Positions 56,861-64,000 of a DNA stretch of 64,000 nucleotides are shown here, piece after piece. This DNA is from Euryodendron excelsum (taxonomy: Eukaryota > Streptophyta > Magnoliopsida > Ericales > Pentaphylacaceae): NCBI GenBank assembly GCA_033060915.1, contig CM065397.1, forward strand, positions 12,941,001 to 13,005,000, read 5' to 3'. Numbering within the stretch: position 1 is the stretch's first letter; each line of letters starts with the position of its first letter. A program made the position numbers and the translations under genes. The notes beneath the pieces were generated by a model, which worked only from the letters and a program-made list of their open reading frames with translations, had not been told where the DNA came from and searched no databases.

Positions 56861-56878
56861 AACACATCTAGCTGGTGG

Positions 56879-56972
56879 GAGACTAGATTAGGATCGAGTC
56901 ATAGCATCTCATTATAATTCTAAGCGAGACTAGATTAGGATCGAGTCCTAGCATCTCATTGTAATTCTAAGC
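56879..56972. repeat. 47-bp tandem duplication in the Tat-like pol
   Basis: GAGACTAGATTAGGATCGAG...TTCTAAGC occurs twice back to back (56879-56925 and 56926-56972), differing at two positions. Since 47 is not a multiple of three, it shifts the reading frame. Confidence 0.9.
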
Positions 56973-57232
56973 AAACACATCGATGTAGCTTCGCAATAGC
57001 TCAATGAGCTTCTGACTCTCATTGTCCAGAATACCTTTGCTTATGAAGACTGGTTGAGGGGTGCCTTCACCAACCCTTAAATTTACTTCCTTGAGGTCTT
57101 CTTGTTACGGCTTCGGCCCATCTTGTATGTATTCGGGGGCAGGTTCGGGTTTATCGATCATGTCCTCTACACATGTTTCATTTTCTTTGATGTCGATAAC
57201 GTCCTTGGTCACTGGGTCAATGCCACTCGATG
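56973..57232 (-). pseudogene. Linker between protease and RT of the Tat-like element (RT side)
   Basis: The minus-strand frame includes SSSGIDPVTKDVIDIKENET and EPAPEYIQDGPKP, then GILDNESQKLIELLR toward RT. It meets the solo LTR at 57233. The frame on the far side at 62119 is compatible with it. Confidence 0.65.
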
Positions 57233-58884
57233 AGTGTTGTCGCGCCCCGATTTTTAAATAAGTGCTTTCGGCTAGGAAAAAAACACGGAACTCTGTCATT
57301 AGAACATATCCTCCTAGAAGGACGAGTGCGACTAGGTCCAAACTTGAAATTGATTTGATTAAGGAATTTTTAGAAAAATAGGAGTCGTCACCTAACTTGA
57401 TTAAGGTGAGTTAGGTCACATAAAACTAAATATAATTTGAAGATTGCACTTAGAGTTTTAGAAAAAGTTTTAGAAAACTTCCTCAAGAGAGGGTTGATAA
57501 CAAAATAGGTTGTTTGACAGCCTTAGAAAAGTTTTAAGCCCTTTTTGAAGATAACTCCATTTTGGTCTTTTGAAAACAGAAATCTATGGACCGGGGGTTG
57601 GTTACGTGTAGGGAAGATATCCTAAGATCATCACCCTACCCCGCCCTTTCAGTACCTATATATCTAATCACCCTTTGTTCATCCACTAGAATAACCAGTT
57701 ACCATTATCTACTCAATATCCATTTTGGAGTTTTGAAAACGAGGTTGGTTATCACTATTTGGATAAATGATGCATGATACAAGTTTTAGGAAAAATATTT
57801 GAAAAATATGGTAGTTTGATGGAATTTGAAATAGAAATCTTAAATGGATGGGAAGTTTTAAAAAGGGAACTTGGATAGAAACAAGAGTTATGACCGCACC
57901 ATTTTAGGTTGCCTAGGTATCTCTTTTAGCGAGAATTAGGCATTTGTAGTTCGGGCAGGAGCCCGATGAAAAATAGGTGCATTAGGGCCGTTGAAATGTT
58001 TTGAAAACACATTAAGGTCTTTGAAGAGATGTGAAGACACTTTGAGGTCTTTGGAAAAAGAGAACTTGAGAGTTTTAAAATAAAGTGTTGGAGTGTTTTT
58101 GGAATAGAACTTGAAAGTTTTTTAAAGTGCTCTTGAAATGGGACTTTGAAGTGTTTTGAAATGCTTATGAACATAACTCAAGAGAGTTTTGAAAGTTTTG
58201 AAAACTTGGTTATGGACTTAAGAATTAGACTTGAACTCACAAGAGCTCTAATGAACTTGTCTCGAAATGATTTTTGAAAATAATTTTCATATACCTTATG
58301 AAAGGCATGTTAAATATTTCATCACCTTTGAGAGGTTAGTCATTGAAGAACTAAACTCCTTTGCGGTTATGAGTTTTGAAGATATGTTTGGAAAATGGGC
58401 TAGAGACTTCCCTTTGGTTCTTGAAACTTTAGGGTTATAGAACCCTACTTGAATATCTCACTTATACTTGACCAATCCTAACCATGGAACGATTATGGTT
58501 GCTTCAAGAATGTAATGTTTGAAAATCGTTCTTGAAAAGAGTTTTTGAAAACACTTAGGGTTTTGGAACCCTAACATGGACAACCTCGAGAGGTGTATTT
58601 AATGTATCACCTTCCCTTGGAATCTCTAACCATGGAAGGTTTTCTGAGTTTTTTAAAATATTTTTTAAAATAGTTTTTGAAAAATGTTCAGTGTCTAGCC
58701 ATCTTAGTTGAGACAAGTTTAAGAGAACTTCTTCGAGACATTTTTTAAGATAGAATGCGGGGATATTTAAAAAGGTTTTGGAGTTGATTCTTGAAATCTT
58801 AAGAGAGTAAGGTGCCTTTGAAAATGTGTTATGCATATAGTTTTTTGAAAGATTATTTAAAAAGAGGTCTTCGAATTAGACCTT

Positions 58885-59225
58885 GAAGCCTACTAACCTA
58901 GGTTGGATTGACTTAGGGTTAGGATGACCTATGGTTAACTAACTTGAGTTAGGTTAGCCTAAGGTTAAGGTGGACTAGGGTTAACTAACTAAAGTTAGGT
59001 TAACCTAGGGTTAAGGAGTCCTAAGGTTAACTAACTTGGGTTTGGTTAGCCTAGGGTTTGGTTGGCCTAGGGTTAACTAAGGTTAGCTTAACCTAGTGTT
59101 AAGGTAAACTAAGGTTCACTAACTAAGATTAGGTTATCCTAGGGTTAGGATGACCTAAAGTTAACCGAGGTTAAGTTGATCTAGGGCTTGGTTAACCTAG
59201 GGTCAAGTTAACCTAGGGTTGAAGG
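58885..59225 (+). repeat. CCTAGGGTTAA-type minisatellite in the giant LTR
   Basis: About 20 degenerate units of a 12-18 bp motif around GGTTAACCTAGGGTTAAG, including palindromic GTTAAC and CCTAGG. It resembles plant telomere sequence in containing TAGGGTT but is not a (TTTAGGG)n array. Confidence 0.75.
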
Positions 59226-59369
59226 GTGGTTTTAAAAGGGGTTTTGGACTATGGCTTTGACATAGTGGTTTAGTAAAGGTGGTTTTATGCATGGAATTTG
59301 AAAGTACGTTTTGAAAATCATTTCATGAAAGCCACTCAAGTAAGTGTTGGGGTCCTGTGGTTAATATTT

Positions 59370-59945
59370 GAAAACCATTCAAGAGAGGGTTGCTTTGGAA
59401 CCATTTCACCCACAAACTCAAGAGAGCAAAACTTGTGAAAATTAACATTAAATAGATAGTTTTGAAGACTTGAAAATTAAAGAAAATGACCTTTTGAAAA
59501 TTGGTTTTGGGGAAGGAGGTTTTGGAAAACCACTTTTAATAAGTTGAAGATCACTCTAAAGAATAAGGGTTCATATGGTTGATTTGAAAGAAATTACTTC
59601 AAAGAAAACTCCATGGGACCATTCTAACCTCAATATCTAAGAGAGCAAGACTTTAAAAATCAAGATGAAAATAATGGTTTAAGAAAGTGATTTTTATGCA
59701 AGTTGAAAAGAGTACAATTTTGAAAACACTTTTTGAAGGGAATTATTTCGAAAACAATTTTAAAAAGAATAGAGCCAACTCCAATGAACTAGGGTTCATA
59801 TGGTTAAGATAATGAGGAGACCACTCAAGAGAGGGTTTTAAGAAACCATTTCAACCACAAAATTCAAGAGAGTAAGACCCTTGAAAATCAACATAGAAGA
59901 AGAGGGTTTGAAAGCAATTTTAATACAATTTTGAAAAGCACTGAA
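59370..59945 (+). repeat. Imperfect repeats of about 200 bp in the giant LTR
   Basis: Phrases such as ACTCAAGAGAGGGTT, AACCATTTCA, CAAGAGAG.AA.AC and AAAATCAA.AT recur around 59380, 59600 and 59820. Confidence 0.55.
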
Positions 59946-60691
59946 ATATAGGGTTACAAAAATGATGTCAAAGGACTTAAAGAGGGTTTTGTAAGGTATA
60001 GAAATTGAGGGTTTGACCTAAGCTTCAAGGAACCAACTCTAGGACCACTTTTAGAAAAACATTTGAATATGGAGCTTGAGAATGCCATATGGATAGAAAT
60101 AGTGAATGTTTTGAAAAAATGAAGGCAAAGCCAAGTATGCAAAACATGAACAAGATAATTATATGCAAAAGGGTCATGAAATTATACAAGACTAGAGGCT
60201 TCACCACATAGCAAGGTGCTCTAAGGCCATACCATCTTAAAGTAAGTTTGTAAAAAGTTTCCTACACGGTGGTTCTCACAAACTTTCCTTTAGGCATGAA
60301 CTAAGAGCTTCCTTGTTTTAAGCATGCAAGAAAGGGAGGTAGAAGATGAGGATTAAAATAGAGAATAGCCTAAGTAGGCTAGAAGGGAGAAGAGAGAAGT
60401 GGGGACTATAAAAATGTAAAAGGAATACTACCTTTTGCCTTTAAGCTCTATCAAACCTCTATGAATGCCTTGACTTGAGCTTGAATAACCTTGAAGAGGC
60501 TTGAAGGAGATAGAATGAGGTATTCTATGGCATTGAAGGCTATGTAGGTGTAGTGTATGGGTTAGGAGGAGGTAGAAACTAGCCTAAGTGTTTGAGGTGT
60601 GGGATGTGTATAGAAATTCGAGGTTCTAGAGCAGTTTTAGCAGAGCTTCGCTATCAAATTCGATTATGGAATATGCAAAGGGGGAGGCCTG

Positions 60692-60701
60692 TATTTATAG
60701 G
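60692..60701 (+). promoter_or_regulatory. TATA-like box of the giant LTR
   Basis: TATTTATAGG in a locally GC-richer context, followed by GTGCATGTCGTGCACGTGC, a self-complementary stretch. A likely LTR promoter in plus orientation. Confidence 0.4.
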
Positions 60702-61082
60702 CAAATCTGGAGAGACCCGGTGCATGTCGTGCACGTGCCTGGGCAAAATTTGAACTGGTGCATGTACTACATACACCAGTACTATTCCACTAGCAGAATG
60801 CCACGTGGCAATCGTTATACTAGCTAAATCTTAAGGGCTAAGCAAAGTTTGATCGATCTGATCCAAAATCTAGACGCATGTAGCATACACTTCGCCACCA
60901 GGAGTGTTCGTTCAAACTTTGCCTCGATAATTGTGCCAAACAGGAAGGATTCGGGGAAATATATCACGTTTACGACGTTCTCCTAGTGCTTCTCAAGAAC
61001 TTTAAATTTTTGGAAAGCTTAAAAGGTGTTTGGAAGAATGAGATATAATCTCGGGACGTGTGCACAAAAACACACTTTTGTA

Positions 61083-61530
61083 GAGCGTCTGTGATACGCT
61101 CCGCAAGTGTTCAAAAGTAACCGTTTGTGGGCCACGCGATCGGGACCTTCGGAAAGCGATCTCTCTGATCGGACTTTACCGATGGAAAGTGCTCCAAAAA
61201 TACTTTTGAGAATTCCCTAATTTACACATTTCTCAAGTCGTTCGACGGTGCGTTATAATCAGGGAATCGGAGAAAAATACAACCTTGGTGGACCGTTTGT
61301 GAGACGCTTCAGGGGTTACTGAAAGTGGCAGTATTTGAGCCATGCGATGAGGGGCTTCAGGAAGCGATTTATCTGATTGAGCCATATCGATAGAAACACC
61401 CATGGATGAGCTTTTGGGAATTTCTTGGTTTACGCATTTTTCAAGTCGTTTGATGGTGCATTATAACTAAGGAATCGGGAGAAAAGACAATCTTGGCAGA
61501 GCGTCTGCGAGATGCTCCAGGGGACTTTCG
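61083..61530 (+). repeat. 208-bp tandem repeat in the giant LTR
   Basis: Units start at 61083, 61291 and 61499 (partial) with GAGCGTCTGTGATACGCTCC, GACCGTTTGTGAGACGCTTC and GAGCGTCTGCGAGATGCTCC. The two full units both measure 208 bp. Each start is itself a near-palindrome. Confidence 0.85.
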
Positions 61531-61609
61531 TTGAGTCGGGAGTGTGAGGTTTACCTTGGGTTAAATAGAGGTGTATGATGAGATCCGTTGTTCAATACCC
61601 AGAGCTGGT

Positions 61610-61905
61610 GTAGTTTCGAGGTGTGCTCGGTCCGTTGGGGGTAAAATGGTCATTTTGATTGGGCGTGGTTGAAAAGGGTCAGGATTGATTGGGGTGGCGT
61701 GTTAAGCATGCTGAACTATTCAGGGATGGTCCTGGAAGATGTTTTCACTATTTGGTGAGATTTGTACTGTGCTGGGGTGTTTAGGGGTAAAACAGTCATT
61801 TTGACCGGAATTGACCAGAATGGGATTAGAATTGGACAAGATGGTGTGTTGAGTATGCCTAACTATCCAAAGACATTTTGGAAAGGTGGACCTAGCGTCT
61901 TGAGG
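61610..61905 (+). repeat. About 145-bp tandem repeat near the end of the giant LTR
   Basis: GGGGTAAAATGGTCATTTTGA (61639) and GGGGTAAAACAGTCATTTTGA (61784) head two units that continue in parallel to CTATTCAGGGATGGTCCTGG and CTATCCAAAGACATTTTGG. Confidence 0.7.
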
Positions 61906-62118
61906 GATTTTGAACTTTCTCAAAGACGTGCCTAGAGGCCCAAGGAGTAGGGTTGGTTATTAGGCCTCTGTTGGGCTCAGCGAATTCGAGAAGCGGTTGA
62001 CTAATTGGATAGGGGTCTGAAAGTTAATTTTGGCTTGGTTATTCCTATGGAATTTTAAAAGGGAGTTCAGTCAGGCCAGAGATTATCGAGCGAGTAAAAA
62101 AGGGGTGCTTACAAGTGT

Positions 62119-62390
62119 CTTGCCCTTGCAAATCGCCTTTTGGTACCAGGGGCATTCTTGGTTACAGCATCAGGATCGCCACATGGGAGCCCTGTATTTG
62201 CAGACCACACTTCACAGTCGGGGGCTATCTTGGCTAGAGGATCAGAGCCACTCAATGAGTGATTCACCCTCGCAAGTCTCCTTTCGACGCCCATGGCATC
62301 CTTGGTGGAGGGGTCAGGGTCACCGTGTGGGAGCCCCGCCCCTGCACACCGTTATAAATAATACATTGTTTTCCCTCCCTCTTAAACCTT
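62119..62390 (-). pseudogene. Linker between protease and RT of the Tat-like element (protease side)
   Basis: The minus-strand frame contains an internal protein repeat: GLPHGDPDPSTKDAMG and GLPCGDPDAVTKNAPG, with SLSGSDPLAKIA between them and SSSGIDPVTKDV on the far side of the LTR. The DNA shows the same imperfect duplication (about 62119-62200 and 62265-62350). Confidence 0.6.
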
Positions 62391-62399
62391 TAATATCTT

Positions 62400-62960
62400 T
62401 GAGGAGGAGGTAAGAATGATCTCATTTTTCCTTTTTTGAACTGTCACGACCTTAAGAGGGTCCTCATCCTTAATGTCCTCCCATTTTGGGATTTTGACTC
62501 CACAAGGCCTCGAGGTTGTGGGCATTTCATCAATAGAGAGTTTGTTAAAAAATACTACGTTAGAAAGATGGGCTTCGTTCACTTTGAATGGATGATCCGA
62601 TGCTTCAATGGCAACAGTGTTTCCAGCCTATATACCTTTCATGCACTGATGATAGCTCGAGGGGACTGCCCCATATTTATGCATCCAAGTCCTTCCAAGT
62701 ATAACATGATAATCTGTGTCAGCATCAACCACATGAAACCTGGTCGCTGTTCAAATCCGCCCTACCGCGAGGTCGACAACTATGTAACCTAAGGTTGCTT
62801 TCTTTTCTCCCCCAAACCCGATAATGGACACTGATTGATTTATCAGGCAGTTTTCAGGGATCCCAGTCCTTTCGAAGATCTCCCGAATCATGATATCTAT
62901 CGATGCCCCTCTATCCATAAAGGCCCTCTTGAACTCCACTCCATTGATGTAAGCGGTCAC
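62400..62960 (-). pseudogene. Tat-like gypsy protease and flank
   Basis: The aspartic-protease motif reads FMDRGASIDIM. The usual D(T/S)GAS is altered to DRGAS, probably inactive. SIIGFGGEKKATLGYI and YHVILGRTWMHKYGAVP follow, the flap and C-terminal parts. Several stops break the frame (for example after VVDLAVGRI). Confidence 0.75.
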
Positions 62961-64000
62961 ATATAATGGTTTGTTATGTGGGAATGGGTGTTTTCTGTCT
63001 GCCTTTGAGAATGTGATAGCACTAGAGTTGTTTCAGATATCTCGAGGGACTGACCCTTCAAGTCCCATGCATTCCTCAAGATGATCAACTGCGATCTGGA
63101 TTATGGACTTTGTGGCTTCTAATTGAGCATTGCTCAAGAGCCCGAGCTGATCTAAGAATCGTTTAAATTTGACAAAATTTTGCAATGTCTTGGCATGCAT
63201 GTTAAGATCGGCCATGACAGGGGGTGGCTGGTAATCTGCCAATTCTTCAGTCTCATCAAAGTAAGATGCCATGTTAGCCTCCTAGAATTCATCATCTTCG
63301 AGCTCATAATCTTCCTTCTATTGGCTTGAACAATCATCATATCCTTCATCCACTTCAAGAGGGTTATAATAAGCTACCATATTCACATTCTTGGCTTTGT
63401 CTCCGTGTTTCGGATATGGGTTCATTCGAACATCAAGTTGTTTCCCATCCTTGAAGCATAAGTCCTTTGCAGTGAGTTTCTTTTGAAAAATTCTCTTCAG
63501 GGTCTAACAATCCTCCGTGGGGTGTTTTAGGGTCCTATGGTACACGCAGAAGGCCTTGCTTTCTCTATTTCTCTTGGAGATTGTTTCTTTTGCTTTCGGA
63601 AGTGTTAGGCTCCCCTCGTTGACCCATTCCTCTACCAGGACTTTGACTTCGTTCATGGCGCAAGGGTAAAGAGGAGCATCCTCATATTCCTTTGGCTTTT
63701 TTCCCCTCGAACCACGCCCATGCGTTTTTTATTTCGAAGCAATGGACGCTGCGGCAACGTGATTTTTGTTGCCCTTCCACCCATTTTCTTGGGTTGGTGG
63801 CTTGACAATAGTCCCAAGGTTTTGAGTAGGGCAGAGAAGTTGGGGATTAAGTGGTTCACAAGATAGACTCGATATTCTCCAAGCATCCCATGAACACATA
63901 TCTCGACAAGTTTGCTCTCCTCGACTTACTCGTGACATTCTACTGCTCGGTCTTAAAACTCCAGATGAAACTAAGGATATCCTCCCCCAGTCGCCGGACT
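62961..64000 (-). pseudogene. Tat-like gypsy gag, C-terminal part, running off the window
   Basis: Minus-strand fragments include a zinc-knuckle-like FCVYHRTLKHPTEDC (about 63510-63560), MASYFDETEELADYQPPP and LGLLSNAQLEATKSII. Stops and frame shifts occur throughout. The capsid N-terminus, primer site and 5' LTR would lie to the right of the window. Confidence 0.65.

Larger units (their letters stand above)
57238..62113 (+). mobile_element. Giant solo LTR (4876 bp) with 5-bp target duplication
   Basis: It starts TGTCGCGCCCCGATTTTTAA and ends GGGGTGCTTACA, flanked by AGTGT at 57233-57237 and 62114-62118. No coding frames, primer site or polypurine tract are inside. A TATA-like TATTTATAGG is at 60692-60701. 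The size and the TGTCGCGCCCCG start fit Ogre/Tat LTRs, which are known to be very long. The body consists largely of tandem repeats. It interrupts the Tat-like element between protease and RT. Confidence 0.85.

Noticed and set aside
58885..59225. Interstitial telomere array
   Set aside because: Units contain TAGGGTT but are irregular, palindromic (TTAACCTAGG) and part of a larger LTR repeat mosaic. No run of TTTAGGG is present.
1..64000. tRNA, rRNA or other structured RNA genes
   Set aside because: Reading for cloverleaf-type A and B boxes near TGGCGCC and similar sequences found only primer-binding sites of retrotransposons.

Overview
The window is repeat-rich nuclear DNA from a flowering plant, most likely a eudicot. 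The evidence is the set of plant-specific retrotransposon lineages (Athila-like and Tat-like Ty3/gypsy, SIRE-like Ty1/copia), primer sites matching plant tRNA-Asp and tRNA-Arg, plant-type MITEs and Helitron ends, and long AT-rich intergenic stretches. I see no intact host gene, and every long coding stretch belongs to a broken retrotransposon. The species cannot be fixed from the sequence.

Left block, about 1-18.9 kb: nested Athila-like relics. Element A1 (+ strand) enters from the left edge with the end of its integrase, then carries an unusual third ORF (1977-3298), a long 3' non-coding region, a polypurine tract and a 3' LTR (5026-6578). A1 lies inside the third ORF of a second + strand element, A2 (6579-10634). 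A2 is fused tail-to-tail to a non-autonomous minus-strand element, B (10635-14545). Element C (15831-18889) has a perfect 5-bp target duplication but lost most of its interior. It sits between two short stretches that look like decayed host exons.

Middle block, about 18.9-39.5 kb: AT-rich intergenic DNA with MITEs (one CACTA-like, one hAT-like with a 10-bp target duplication, one unclassified), two tandem segment duplications, (GA)/(CT) microsatellites, a possible LTR remnant and a nested pair of Helitron-like elements (35145-38424).

Right block, about 39.5-64 kb: a Tat-like LTR end and gag start (39590-40373) run into the pol end of a SIRE-like copia element (40374-41207). The copia element continues at 50280-53268 with an env-position ORF, polypurine tract and 3' LTR. 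Between the two copia halves lies a minus-strand Athila-like array: LTR (48610-50279), interior, shared LTR (43459-45164), partial second interior, itself split by a solo LTR (41932-43421). From 53.5 kb to the right edge runs a minus-strand Tat-like element with gag, protease, reverse transcriptase, two RNase H domains and integrase. It is split by a 4876-bp solo LTR (57238-62113) with a 5-bp target duplication.

The most interesting signals are: (1) an 8-5-8 hairpin directly inside the start of every complete Athila-like LTR, with compensatory substitutions; (2) a related post-pol ORF in both gypsy and copia elements; (3) clusters of short self-complementary motifs just upstream of TATA-like boxes; (4) non-autonomous elements that keep a Pro/Tyr-rich, coiled-coil, acidic ORF and no pol; (5) the very large, repeat-built solo LTR. 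All calls come from reading the sequence by eye. No database search was run.
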